Source: Verrucomicrobiota bacterium
Lineage (GTDB): Bacteria; Verrucomicrobiota; Verrucomicrobiia; Limisphaerales; Pedosphaeraceae
Assembly: GCA_021325145.1 (NCBI GenBank)
Contig: JAJPHR010000068.1
Location: 1 to 64,000, forward strand
Length of the DNA: 64,000 nucleotides
Direction: 5' to 3'
The translations under genes were made by a program, and so were the position numbers. The notes beneath the pieces are model-generated. The model worked only from the letters and a program-made list of their open reading frames with translations, searched no databases and was not told the origin of the DNA. Below, piece by piece: positions 28,779 through 37,516 of this stretch (the stretch's first letter is position 1; the number at the start of each line of letters is the position of its first letter).

Positions 28779-29944
28779 ATACTGTCCCTTGCGTGGAAGA
28801 AATTTTCGCGTCCCTCGAAGAAGGCGCCCGGCTGCGGCTGAAAGTTGCGCAGCAGCTTGCGCCGCTGATCGCATCCGCCGCCGCCGCCTTGATGGAATGC
28901 CTTGACCATGGCGGCCAGATTTTGCTGTGCGGGAACGGCGGGAGCGCCGCAGACGCGCAGCATTTGGCCGCGGAGTTCGTTGGCCGGTTTGTCCGTGAAC
29001 GTCGCGCGCTTCCCGCGCTGGCGCTCACGACGGATTCTTCGATCCTGACCGCGATTGGCAACGACTACGGGTTCGAGGAAGTCTTTGCCCGGCAAATCCG
29101 GGCGCTGGGCCGGTCGGGAGACGTTCTAATCGCCACAAGCACCAGCGGCAACTCGCCAAATATTTTAACCGCCGTGAAGGAGGCCAGGGAGAGAGGGATC
29201 CGAACCATTGGTCTGGCGGGCAGGGATGGAGGCGCCCTGGCGCGGTGCGTTGACATCCCGCTGGTGGTGCGATCCGGCAACACCGCTCGAGTCCAGGAGT
29301 GCCATATCGCGATTGGCCATATCCTTTGCGAACTGGTCGAGGAGGGCATGTTCCATGGGGACGGGGCTGGCTCCCACAAATCGGAGCCGCGTGGAGATGG
29401 GCATTCGGGCACGAGGAAGGTGATGAGTTGGGACACGCTGCTGGCGCGTCGGCAGGCCTGGGACGCTGCCAACGACACGGTGGTGTGGACCAACGGATGT
29501 TTTGACCTGGTCCACGTCGGCCATATTCGCAGCCTGACCGAGGCGCGAAAACTCGGGGACATCCTGGTCGTCGGCTTAAACAGCGATTCCTCCGTGAGGC
29601 GGTTGAAAGGCGCCACGCGGCCGATCATGCCGCAGCAGGAGCGGGCGGAATTGCTGGCGGCACTGGCTTGCGTGGACGCAGTCGTGATTTTTGACGAGCT
29701 GACGCCGGAAGTTTCGCTGGCCAGGCTCAAGCCGGACATTCATTGCAAGGGAGCGGATTACGCTCCGCCTCACGGAAAACCGGTTCCGGAGGCGAAAGTA
29801 GTCGAAGCCTACGGCGGCCAGGTAAGATTCCTGCCGCTGATACCGGACACGTCAACCAGCAGAATCATCGAGAGAATCGCCACGAATGGGTCTCCTCAAG
29901 ACATACGCAATCAGACGAGCGCAAACAGCAGTGCGGTGGCTTGA
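28775..29944 (+). CDS. Fusion of sedoheptulose-7-phosphate isomerase (GmhA) and heptose-1-phosphate adenylyltransferase (HldE C-domain)
   Basis: A 389-residue fusion for ADP-heptose synthesis. Residues 1-195 are a SIS-fold GmhA: LLCGNGGSAADAQHLAAEF, LTTDSSILTAIGNDYGFEEVF split by its loop, STSGNSPN and QECHIAIGH. His63, Glu67, Gln174 and His182 match the catalytic/metal set of E. coli GmhA with an offset of two. After a linker of about 20 residues, residues 235-375 are a cytidylyltransferase-like domain: TNGCFDLVHVGHIRSL with HxGH, GLNSDSSVRRLKG, ERAELLAAL and DTSTSRII, as in the HldE/RfaE C-terminal half. The two activities are steps 1 and 4 of the route; the kinase (HldA) and phosphatase (GmhB) are not in view. 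The start overlaps the upstream stop by 4 bp. Both halves look intact. Confidence 0.88.
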   Translation: MNTVPCVEEIFASLEEGARLRLKVAQQLAPLIASAAAALMECLDHGGQILLCGNGGSAADAQHLAAEFVGRFVRERRALPALALTTDSSILTAIGNDYGFEEVFARQIRALGRSGDVLIATSTSGNSPNILTAVKEARERGIRTIGLAGRDGGALARCVDIPLVVRSGNTARVQECHIAIGHILCELVEEGMFHGDGAGSHKSEPRGDGHSGTRKVMSWDTLLARRQAWDAANDTVVWTNGCFDLVHVGHIRSLTEARKLGDILVVGLNSDSSVRRLKGATRPIMPQQERAELLAALACVDAVVIFDELTPEVSLARLKPDIHCKGADYAPPHGKPVPEAKVVEAYGGQVRFLPLIPDTSTSRIIERIATNGSPQDIRNQTSANSSAVA

Positions 29945-31076
29945 AGAGGCGGAGGCTCAAAAGCCGGCGCTTCGTTCAGCGAGGCGTTTCCTCTTCCTGC
30001 AATATGAAACCGCGCTGGGCACCGCTGTCCATGCCACGCCGCTTTACGAAGCGCTGCGAAAAGCAGTGCCTGATGTGGAAATCACCGTGGCCTGCTCCGG
30101 CCTGCCGTTTGAGGTGCTGAAATACAATCCAAATATAAATGCCCTCCTCCGGACTCCGCATCCGTTGACACGATGGGGCCAGGCTGCGGCGTTTTTTCTC
30201 ACCAGAGTGCGGAAAATTCGAGATGACTACGACTGCGTTGTCACCGATTCCGGCAACCGAAGATCGCGCGTTGGGTTGCTGGCGTTGCTCACCGGTGTGC
30301 GCAGGAGGGTGGGATTTCAGACCACTTGCGATTTCAACCATGCTTCCATCGCCTACGATCTGGATAAGAGCGTCCTGGGCAACAACCTGAGCCTGATGAA
30401 GATTCTGGGCCATTTCCATGAATCCGTTGAGCCCTCGGTTTTCTTCTCCTATCACGAAGTGAAGCAGGCTGGTTCGCTTTTACGGGAGCAGGGTTGGGAC
30501 GGGGGAACAGCCCTGGTGGCCGTGCAGACACAAACCAGCGGAGGCGAACCCAATCAATGGTACGATGATCGTTTCGTCCAATTGGCCGACTTGCTGTACG
30601 AATCAACCAAAGCCCACATCGTCTTTGTGGGAGCCCGGGCGGAACAGGGCCGCATTGAGGGCATTCGAAGCGCCATGCGCGCGCCTTCGCACTCCGCCGC
30701 CGGCTGCACAGACATCCCCGGTCTGGCCGCGCTGCTCAGCATGAGCGACCTGTTGATTACGCTCGATACGGGGACCATGCACGTGGGACGGGCCGTGAAT
30801 GTGCCGATGGTCGTCATTGCTCCCGCGAAAAACCCGGAGCATGAATGGCTGCCCCCGGCCAGCGAACACATCCGCGTGCTCATCCGGCGCGACATCGCCT
30901 GCGCGAGATGCCGGAAAACCTATTGCGCCACGAGGGAGTGCATGGACGAAATCTCGACCGGGGAGGTTTTCGAGGCGGCAACGCAGCAACTGCGGAAATT
31001 TCCGCCATCGCAAGTGGAGCGTCAGGGCCGTGTTGCCCGGCGCCTGTGCCGGAAAAACTGTCCAACGATTGTATGA
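29886..31076 (+). CDS. Glycosyltransferase family 9 (heptosyltransferase-like), first copy
   Basis: A 396-residue GT-B protein with the GT9 plan: an N-terminal strand FLFLQYETALGTAVHATPLYEAL in place of the usual RxxxxGD, an acceptor half, and a donor half with VAVQTQTSGGEPNQW, IVFVGARAE, LAALLSMSDLLITLDTGTMHVG and the conserved Cys-rich tail ACARCRKTYCATRECMDEI. Such enzymes transfer ADP-heptose or related sugars. The GmhA-HldE fusion just upstream would supply ADP-heptose. The usual acidic 'GD' after the first strand is not obvious (YETALGTA), so specificity may differ. The ATG at 29886 overlaps the upstream gene by 59 bp; a GTG at 29931 would reduce this to 14 bp and is an alternative start. 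Confidence 0.83.
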   Translation: MGLLKTYAIRRAQTAVRWLEEAEAQKPALRSARRFLFLQYETALGTAVHATPLYEALRKAVPDVEITVACSGLPFEVLKYNPNINALLRTPHPLTRWGQAAAFFLTRVRKIRDDYDCVVTDSGNRRSRVGLLALLTGVRRRVGFQTTCDFNHASIAYDLDKSVLGNNLSLMKILGHFHESVEPSVFFSYHEVKQAGSLLREQGWDGGTALVAVQTQTSGGEPNQWYDDRFVQLADLLYESTKAHIVFVGARAEQGRIEGIRSAMRAPSHSAAGCTDIPGLAALLSMSDLLITLDTGTMHVGRAVNVPMVVIAPAKNPEHEWLPPASEHIRVLIRRDIACARCRKTYCATRECMDEISTGEVFEAATQQLRKFPPSQVERQGRVARRLCRKNCPTIV

Positions 31077-31765
31077 TCCAGGAGCAAACTTTGCCCACGC
31101 CCGTGGCCGTGACCGGGAGACATTCCGCGAGCAAGCTGGATTGCGCCAGCGAGTACGTGCATTACGGCTGCCTTTTTTGCGCGCCGGAAACGTGGTTGAA
31201 CTTTGATGCCAGCCCAACGCTGCGCTTCGAGCGGATTCCCATGCTGGGCCGGCTTTATACCAAGAACCAGCGCCGGTTTCCGCCCAACGTGCGGTATGGG
31301 GACATCGTGAAGGGGCTGCCCGTTCCACCGGCGAGTTGCCAGGCGCTGTATTGCAGCCACGTCCTGGAACACCTGGCGCTGGCGGATTGCCGGACCGCAC
31401 TGAAAAACTCCCATTCCTACCTTCGTACCGGCGGCGTATTTCGCATGGTACTGCCTGATCTGGAGGCCCTGACGCGAACCTACCTGGCGGATGGCGGTTG
31501 GGACGCGGCTCATCGTTTCATGAAGGAATCCATGCTGGGGTTTGAGGAGCGTCAGCGAGGACTTCGGGGCTTGTTTTTTTCGTGGCTGGGCAACAGCCGG
31601 CATCTTTGGATATGGGACTACAGGTCCCTCGAACATGAACTCCAACAAATCGGGTTCAAAAATATCCGGCGGGCTTTTTACGGCGACGCCGAAAACGCCC
31701 GTTTCCGCGAGGTCGAGGATCGCGGCCGTTTCGAAGGTTGTCTGGGGATTGAATGCACGCGATAA
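31073..31765 (+). CDS. SAM-dependent methyltransferase-like protein
   Basis: A 230-residue protein. LDCASEYVHYGCLFCAPETWLNFDASP, then YGDIVKGLPVPPASCQALYCSHVLEHLALADC and LRTGGVFRMVLPDLEAL resemble the small predicted methyltransferases common in polysaccharide loci, which contain the motif SHVLEHL at the post-II position. The glycine-rich motif I is weak, so SAM binding is likely but not proven. A longer frame starts inside the GT9 gene; I chose the ATG at 31073, which overlaps that gene's TGA as ATGA. Target sugar unknown. Confidence 0.75.
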   Translation: MIQEQTLPTPVAVTGRHSASKLDCASEYVHYGCLFCAPETWLNFDASPTLRFERIPMLGRLYTKNQRRFPPNVRYGDIVKGLPVPPASCQALYCSHVLEHLALADCRTALKNSHSYLRTGGVFRMVLPDLEALTRTYLADGGWDAAHRFMKESMLGFEERQRGLRGLFFSWLGNSRHLWIWDYRSLEHELQQIGFKNIRRAFYGDAENARFREVEDRGRFEGCLGIECTR

Positions 31766-32889
31766 GAGATATTCCACAGTCTTGCGACACGCTGGCGGGC
31801 CAGCCAAACGCTGCGCCGATGGCACGCACCGGGCGGCGGATGAAAATATTCTTTTCCGGCGGACTGGCGGGACCGTGGACGTCCGGCTGGCAGAGGTTCG
31901 AATGCCTGAAACAACTGGGACATGAAACCACGCCGTTTCATCAGGACGGCTATCTGACCCGGGCGGTGTTGCGGCACCCGCTGAACCGCCTCTGGGGCGG
32001 CTTCTATGACCAACAAGTGGTGGAGGAATTCAACCGGGAAATGCTCGCTGCCATAATCACGCTCCAGCCCGATGTGGCGTGGCTGGAATGGCCGATGCTT
32101 GTGCAGAAAGAGACGCTGCACGAGGCGGCCTCCCGCGTGCCCGATTGCCGCTGGGTCAGTTTTCAGGATGATAACCCTTTTGGCAATCGTTCCGGCGAGC
32201 AACACCGCTGGCGGCACTTCCTCGAAGCCATACCCCATTTCGACCTGCATTTTGTGAAGCGGGAGAGCGACGTTGCGGAATTCGGCTTGCGAGGAGCGAA
32301 GCGGACACAGCGTTTCCGGCACGGGTTCGCCGCGCCGCTGTTTCGGCCAATTCCGAGCGCCGATGTTCCAGGGATGTTCCGCCACGCGGTTTCCTTTGTC
32401 GGCACTCCTTTGGACCACCGCGTCGCCGCCATTTCGGATTTGCTCATCCGCCACCGGATTCCCTTGCAGATTTACGGAGGACGATGGAATCGAACCCTGG
32501 TTTACCACCGCCGCAAGAGGTCCTTTCGCCCGCCGGTGATGGCCGAAGATTATGTCCGCGTAATCTGTGGAAGCCAGATCAGTCTTGGCTTCGTCTCCTC
32601 GTCCAATCGCGATGAATACACCATGCGAACGTTCGAGATCCCGGCCTGCAAGGGATTCCTGCTGGCGGAACGGACGCCCGCGCACCGGGAGCTTTTCACT
32701 GAAGGCAAGGAAGCTGAATTCTTCAGTTCGACCGAGGAATGCGCGGACAAGATACGATTTTACCTCCGAGAGGAAGCGCTGCGGGCCAGAATCGCCGAAA
32801 ACGGCCATCGGCGCTGTCTCGCTTCGGATTACAGTCTGCAACGCAGCATGGCTGAAGCCATGAAACACATTCAATCGATGGTTCGCTAA
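31753..32889 (+). CDS. CgeB-like glycosyltransferase
   Basis: A 378-residue protein with a GT-B layout of the CgeB/DUF3880-related group: N-terminal MKIFFSGGLAGPWTSGWQRFECLKQLGHE, mid-region VSFQDDNPFG and HFVKRESDV, then HAVSFVGTPLDHRVAAI, a donor-side ISLGFVSSSNRDEYTMRTFEIPACKGFLLAER and a C-terminal helix. The block 'MRTFEIPACKGFLLAE' is the hallmark of this group. It probably adds a sugar to the repeat unit. The ATG at 31753 overlaps the upstream gene, in keeping with the coupled pattern here; the ATG at 31840 would remove 29 residues and begin at the conserved MKIFFSGG. Either is possible. Confidence 0.78.
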   Translation: MHAIRDIPQSCDTLAGQPNAAPMARTGRRMKIFFSGGLAGPWTSGWQRFECLKQLGHETTPFHQDGYLTRAVLRHPLNRLWGGFYDQQVVEEFNREMLAAIITLQPDVAWLEWPMLVQKETLHEAASRVPDCRWVSFQDDNPFGNRSGEQHRWRHFLEAIPHFDLHFVKRESDVAEFGLRGAKRTQRFRHGFAAPLFRPIPSADVPGMFRHAVSFVGTPLDHRVAAISDLLIRHRIPLQIYGGRWNRTLVYHRRKRSFRPPVMAEDYVRVICGSQISLGFVSSSNRDEYTMRTFEIPACKGFLLAERTPAHRELFTEGKEAEFFSSTEECADKIRFYLREEALRARIAENGHRRCLASDYSLQRSMAEAMKHIQSMVR

Positions 32890-34133
32890 TGCGCCTTTTC
32901 ATTTTCGAATCTCATCCAGTGCAGTACCATGCGCCGGTTTACCGGGAACTTCACCGCCTCTGCCAGGAGCGCGGTCGCGGCTGCATTCAGGTGTTCTATG
33001 CCACCGATGTCACGTTGCGCGGGCATTTCGATGCCGGCTTTGGCGGACAGGTCGCGTGGGATGAGCCTTTGCTGCAAGGGTACCCTGCCAGGGTGTTGAA
33101 TTCAGAAGTTGGAGTGCCGTTGCGCGGCTTCAACTCCCTCGGAGGCAAAGGGATTTACCGGCTGCTCAAACAAGAGCGGCCCGACGCGGTCATGTTGACG
33201 GGCCTGGCGTACCGCTTTGATTGGAGCGTTTACCTGGCGGCCTGGCAGCTGGGGGTGCCTCTCTGGATCAGAACTGAAACGCAGGACGAAGCCTTTGCTC
33301 GCGGGTGGATGAAATCGCGCGTGCGAGGTTTATTTTATCGGCTGGTTTACGCACCCATCCGGAAGGCCCTGGTGATTGGCAAGCTCAACGCCGCGCATTA
33401 CGAAAAACACGGGTTGCACTCTTCCCGTCATTTTAAGTCCCCTTATTGCGTCGTGGACCGTTTCGATACCATCTCGAGCGCACAGGCGGGCCAATGCCGG
33501 CAACGGATTCGGCGAGAGTTTGGGTTTGGCGAGCGGGCCACGGTTTTGCTTTTCTGTGGCAAACTTCAGTTCAAAAAGCACCCGGAAGTATTGCTGGACG
33601 CTCTCTCAGCCATGCCGCTCGAAGAACGAAATCGCTACGGTGTCCTGTATGTCGGCTCGGGAGAACTGGAGGCAACGATTCGGCTCAAAGCCCGTTCCCT
33701 GGCCGGCGTAAAGGTGTGCTTTGCCGGATTCAAGAATCAGACCGAACTCGCGCCTTATTACCTGGCATCCGACATCCTGGTTCTGCCTTCCCGCAAAATG
33801 GGCGAGACCTGGGGATTGGTGGTGAATGAGGCCTTGCTGGCCGGGTGCGGCGTCATCGTTTCGCGGCATGCAGGGTGCCACGCTGACTTTGAAGTTCTGC
33901 CGAGCGTGCGGGTTTTTGATGGCTCGTGCGATGCTCTCGTTCGGGTGCTGCGCGGCCAACCTCCAGTGGCGATTGGGGCGCGACAGAAGGAATTCATGAG
34001 GAATTATTCGATTCACGCGGCGGCCGACGGGATTGCCCGCGCGATGGCATCGACGGCAGGCTCTGGCCGCGGAGAGGCAATGCGGACTGGACTGGCCGAC
34101 GAAATGAGCTCCCTGGTGCCAGCCAACCGATGA
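32889..34133 (+). CDS. Glycosyltransferase family 4
   Basis: A 414-residue GT-B enzyme. The N-terminal half begins MRLFIFESHPVQYHAPVYREL, a motif found in GT4 proteins of surface-polysaccharide loci, and includes FYATDVTLRGHFDAGFGG. The donor half has VLLFCGKLQFKKHPEVLLDAL and LPSRKMGETWGLVVNEALLAGCGVI with an intact E-x7-E. Its start shares one base with the previous stop (TAATG) and its stop overlaps the next start (ATGA). Likely a cytoplasmic membrane-associated enzyme of repeat-unit assembly; sugar unknown. Confidence 0.87.
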   Translation: MRLFIFESHPVQYHAPVYRELHRLCQERGRGCIQVFYATDVTLRGHFDAGFGGQVAWDEPLLQGYPARVLNSEVGVPLRGFNSLGGKGIYRLLKQERPDAVMLTGLAYRFDWSVYLAAWQLGVPLWIRTETQDEAFARGWMKSRVRGLFYRLVYAPIRKALVIGKLNAAHYEKHGLHSSRHFKSPYCVVDRFDTISSAQAGQCRQRIRREFGFGERATVLLFCGKLQFKKHPEVLLDALSAMPLEERNRYGVLYVGSGELEATIRLKARSLAGVKVCFAGFKNQTELAPYYLASDILVLPSRKMGETWGLVVNEALLAGCGVIVSRHAGCHADFEVLPSVRVFDGSCDALVRVLRGQPPVAIGARQKEFMRNYSIHAAADGIARAMASTAGSGRGEAMRTGLADEMSSLVPANR

Positions 34134-35647
34134 AACTAAAATTGTCATTTCCGGGTCCTTTTCGCCTGCACATTGCGGTGGCGCTTGCGTCGCTGCTGCT
34201 GATTCTGCAACTGGCGACGGGCACAGCCCTGGAGTCTGCGGAACTGACGTTTGTAGGCGTCGTGTTCTCGGTTTTAGCCGTCAATCTGGCGGGAGGACTG
34301 CGCACGGTTGCGGGTTGCTGCATTGCCCTGGTGGCGCTGCAGGTGTTCGTCATCGCGGAGGTCGCCAAGGTATGTTACGGCGAGCCGGGACAATCACGGT
34401 TGGAAGAACCCTTCGTGACCATGGGCGTCATCGCCCTGAGCATGGTTGGACTCAGCGCCGGAGCGCTGGTCTGCCGGACATTTGAACCCAGGCGCACACT
34501 TTTCAAGCCGGTGACAGATCTGGAAATGCTTCGGACCCTGGCAATCTTTAGTTTTGTCATCGGCTTTGCCACGTTGCTGGGGGGACGCGCGCTCGGTGAA
34601 ACTGAGGACGGGATCACCCGGTTGGGGGGAATGGCCGGATTGCTGCGGCGACTCACTGGATGCGTTCCGCTGGCGATCATTTCCGGGACGGCTTACACCG
34701 TGCTCAAATCCGAGCGCACCCGGTTGTTCAGCCTTTATAACGGCATTCCCTTCTGTTTCCAAATGGCCATCGGGATTTTTTACTCCAGCAAGTCGGGGAT
34801 GTTCGACCCCCTGCTTAATCTGATATTGACTGGAATCGCATTTCAGTTCCCGTGGCGGCGGGTTCACTTGATCTCGGCGCCGCTGCTTTCGATAGTCGCT
34901 ATTTTTGTGATTTTTCCCTTCGGCCAGATCGCGCGCAACTACACCTCCGGAACCAATTTGGCTGACCGGTTCCGAAAAAACGTCGCCTACTTCGAGGATA
35001 TTCTGTCGAATCCGCACGATTTCATAGATCAGTACAAGGATTACAGGGATAATCTGGATGCGGAGGACAGTTTCAATTACTTCAACCACCCAAACGGGTT
35101 CTTGGAGCGCATGTCCCTGATTAAACCGGCCGATTCCCTGGTCAGCGCGACGCTCAAACAAGGCCAGGCGGGCTGGAACACAATCGAACCCGGCTTTGAA
35201 GACCTGCTGCCGCGGGTCATACTTCCCCGGCGTTATGTCAACACTCCGAACGTGATGGGATATAAAGCGGGCTATGTGGATGAGGACAACCAGAGCACCT
35301 GCATCTCCTTCGGGTTCGCCGCCGACGCTTTTGGCGCTTTTGGCTGGGTCGGAGCGGCCCTGATTCCGTTTTTCATCGGCATTCTGATCATCGGCGTCAC
35401 GCGCCTGCTGACGACGGCCATACCGGGGAACATCTGGGGGATCGTCTTTTTGGTAAGCTATCACCAAGTCATCGCAGAAGCTTCCGTCGGAAGCGTGGTC
35501 AGCATCTTCATCGCCCAGACCGCGTGGAATACTGTCAGTCTGTCCGGGGTGGTTTTCGCTGCCCAAGCCTGGGTTTCGGTGGTGCGCGCAAAAAAGTCGC
35601 TGGCGCGCGCGCAGGAAGACATTGCGGCTCCCGCGCGCCTCAACTGA
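34130..35647 (+). CDS. Polysaccharide polymerase/ligase-like membrane protein (Wzy-like)
   Basis: A 505-residue polytopic protein with about ten to twelve membrane helices and one large extracytoplasmic loop of about 170 residues in the second half (YTSGTNLADRF ... LPRRYVNTPNVMG). This topology is characteristic of Wzy polymerases and O-antigen ligases, which have poor sequence conservation. Given the flippase, the Wzc-like protein and no other candidate in the locus, it is the best Wzy. The loop has ERMSLIKPADSLVSATLK and RYVNTPNVMGYKAGYVDEDNQ in adjacent parts, a type of pattern seen in exopolysaccharide polymerases of exosortase loci. The ATG at 34130 overlaps the preceding stop; longer frames only extend into the upstream gene. 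Confidence 0.72.
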   Translation: MKLKLSFPGPFRLHIAVALASLLLILQLATGTALESAELTFVGVVFSVLAVNLAGGLRTVAGCCIALVALQVFVIAEVAKVCYGEPGQSRLEEPFVTMGVIALSMVGLSAGALVCRTFEPRRTLFKPVTDLEMLRTLAIFSFVIGFATLLGGRALGETEDGITRLGGMAGLLRRLTGCVPLAIISGTAYTVLKSERTRLFSLYNGIPFCFQMAIGIFYSSKSGMFDPLLNLILTGIAFQFPWRRVHLISAPLLSIVAIFVIFPFGQIARNYTSGTNLADRFRKNVAYFEDILSNPHDFIDQYKDYRDNLDAEDSFNYFNHPNGFLERMSLIKPADSLVSATLKQGQAGWNTIEPGFEDLLPRVILPRRYVNTPNVMGYKAGYVDEDNQSTCISFGFAADAFGAFGWVGAALIPFFIGILIIGVTRLLTTAIPGNIWGIVFLVSYHQVIAEASVGSVVSIFIAQTAWNTVSLSGVVFAAQAWVSVVRAKKSLARAQEDIAAPARLN

Positions 35648-35657
35648 ACTTTCACAC

Positions 35658-36386
35658 ATGAAAGCTTATCGGAGCATTTTTTACTCGAAATACCAATCGC
35701 AGTTCAAACGGCGCGCGCGTGAACATTTTGACTATTCATTTACGGACCAAAAGCTGATTCCTCTGATTGAGCCCTGGTTGAGCCAGTCCGACCGGGCCGG
35801 GGCCTGCCTTGACCTGGGGTGTGGCGATGGAAGTTTGTTGCACGCCCTGCATTCGCTCGGCTTTGAAAAACTGTACGGCGTGGATGCGAGCGGCGAACAA
35901 ATCGAACTGGCGAAACAGGTGACACCCCAGGTGAGTGTGGGCGATCTGTTTGAATATCTGGCTGGCTTCGAGGATGAGTTTTTTGAGGTCGTTACGCTTT
36001 TCGACGTCATCGAGCATTTAACCAAGGAGGAAATTGTCAGGTGCGTGGGCCTGATTCGCCAGAAACTCAGAAAGGGCGGTTTGTGGATTTGTCACCTCCC
36101 GAATGGAGACAGCCCGTTCGTCGGTTGCATCCAGTTCGGCGATTTCACTCACGAAACGATGCTGAGCCCGGCGAGTGCGCGAAATCTCTGCGGGGTGTTC
36201 GGATTTGATGAGTTTGACGCCTCGGAACATCTGGGTTGTTCCGCCGGCGCAGCCGGCATGGTCAGGTCGGTTGGATGGCGGGGTCTGCGGCTGTTACCGC
36301 TCGTTTGGAACCTGATCGAAACCGGCAGCGCCGGGACAGGGATATTGACGCGCAATTTCGCTTTCAAGGCCAGGAAGCCAGCCTGA
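35658..36386 (+). CDS. Class I SAM-dependent methyltransferase
   Basis: A 242-residue enzyme. Motif I CLDLGCGDGSLLHAL is near residue 50, motif II YGVDASGEQIELAKQ near 75, then VVTLFDVIEHLTKEE as the post-I/II acidic and helix region and LRKGGLWICHLPNGDSP. SAM binding is therefore clear. In UbiE/COQ5-like members of sugar loci the acceptor is a sugar or lipid. The N terminus MKAYRSIFYSKYQSQ begins at the ATG at 35658, 10 bp after the polymerase gene. The stop overlaps the next start (TGATG). Confidence 0.85.
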   Translation: MKAYRSIFYSKYQSQFKRRAREHFDYSFTDQKLIPLIEPWLSQSDRAGACLDLGCGDGSLLHALHSLGFEKLYGVDASGEQIELAKQVTPQVSVGDLFEYLAGFEDEFFEVVTLFDVIEHLTKEEIVRCVGLIRQKLRKGGLWICHLPNGDSPFVGCIQFGDFTHETMLSPASARNLCGVFGFDEFDASEHLGCSAGAAGMVRSVGWRGLRLLPLVWNLIETGSAGTGILTRNFAFKARKPA

Positions 36387-37516
36387 TGCCGTTTCCGACT
36401 TGGAACTACCGAATGGTCACACGCCTGTTAATCTATCGGCTTGGCAGTCTGGGAGACACGCTCCTGGCGCTGCCGGCTTTTCACTTGATTCGCGAGAACT
36501 TCCCGGAAGCCAGGATTACATTGTTGACGCATCTGCCGGCTGAATCCAAGGCGCCGGCGATCGTTAGCGTTTTGGAGCATACGAATCTCCATCAGGGCGT
36601 GATTCGCTATCCGCTGCGTCTGCGGTCCGTCAGGCAGATAAAGGCGCTGCGAGACGAAATCGCAGCCGGACAGTTTCAACTAGCCATCCATTTGGCCGAG
36701 TCCAGGGGAACAGCGAAAACTCTGCGGGATTATGTTTTTTTACGGGCTTGTGGCATACGCCGGGTGGTTGGTTTGCCCTGGGGCAGGGAAACATTGGCGG
36801 CGGATGGCACTGGACAGGCCGAATGGGAACCGCGCCGGCTCCTTCGCCGGCTGGCCTGCCTGGGAAAGCCCAACCTGGAGGAAGAAAAGTGGTGGGACTT
36901 GCGCCTTCGCCCTGAGGAGTTGGAGCGGGCGGACAAAATCCTCAGTCCGTTTCGCGGTCCGTTCCTCGCGGCCAGCCTAGGAACCAAGGTGGAGGTCAAC
37001 CATTGGACTGAGGGCAACTGGCGTTCATTGCTGCGCCAGATACATCAGCGGCATCCCAATTTGAACCTGGTGCTGCTGGGAGCCGCGGATGAATTTGCGG
37101 CTTGTGAACGATGTTCGCAGGACTGGACGGGGCCGAAGCTGAACCTTTGCGGTGAGGTTCCCCCCAGGGTGAGCGCCGCAATCCTTCGCCGGGCGCGTCT
37201 GTTCGTAGGCCACGACAGCGGTCCATTGCATCTCGCTGCGACGGTGGGAACGCCGTGGGTGGGCATTTACTCAGCCCGGCATTGGCCCGGTCAATGGTTC
37301 CCGCGCGGCCGGCACAATGCGCTCCTCTACCATCGGACACCCTGTGCCGGGTGCGGGCTGGATGTGTGTGTTGAGCATGGCAAGAAATGCATTCTCTCGA
37401 TCACGGTGGAGGAGGCGATGACGGCAGTCGAAACACAACTCTCCGATGGACGCGGCGAGTTGGGCGGCCGCATGGCTGGAGGTCCGCGCGCCGCGAATGC
37501 GGTCACTGCGGCATGA
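36386..37516 (+). CDS. Glycosyltransferase family 9 (heptosyltransferase-like), second copy
   Basis: A 376-residue GT9 protein. RLLIYRLGSLGDTLLALPAFHLIRENFPEA contains the canonical GSLGDTLLALP with the catalytic Asp missing in many paralogues, and the donor half has LAASLGTKVEVNHWTEGNW, LVLLGAADE and ARLFVGHDSGPLHLAATVGTPWVGIY, followed by the usual cysteines (CAGCGLDVCVEHGKKC). It is closer to typical heptosyltransferases than the copy at 29886. With the GmhA-HldE fusion upstream, ADP-heptose is the probable donor. The ATG at 36386 overlaps the preceding stop; an ATG at 36413 is also possible. Residues after 340 are a Gly/Ala/Arg-rich tail. Confidence 0.86.
   Translation: MPFPTWNYRMVTRLLIYRLGSLGDTLLALPAFHLIRENFPEARITLLTHLPAESKAPAIVSVLEHTNLHQGVIRYPLRLRSVRQIKALRDEIAAGQFQLAIHLAESRGTAKTLRDYVFLRACGIRRVVGLPWGRETLAADGTGQAEWEPRRLLRRLACLGKPNLEEEKWWDLRLRPEELERADKILSPFRGPFLAASLGTKVEVNHWTEGNWRSLLRQIHQRHPNLNLVLLGAADEFAACERCSQDWTGPKLNLCGEVPPRVSAAILRRARLFVGHDSGPLHLAATVGTPWVGIYSARHWPGQWFPRGRHNALLYHRTPCAGCGLDVCVEHGKKCILSITVEEAMTAVETQLSDGRGELGGRMAGGPRAANAVTAA

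Noticed and set aside
31678..32874. A 398-codon minus-strand open frame
   Set aside because: Fully antisense to the CgeB-like glycosyltransferase and part of the methyltransferase-like gene; no signal or domain.
34394..35659. A 421-codon minus-strand open frame
   Set aside because: Antisense to the polytopic Wzy-like gene; charged composition mirrors the hydrophobic codons of the other strand.
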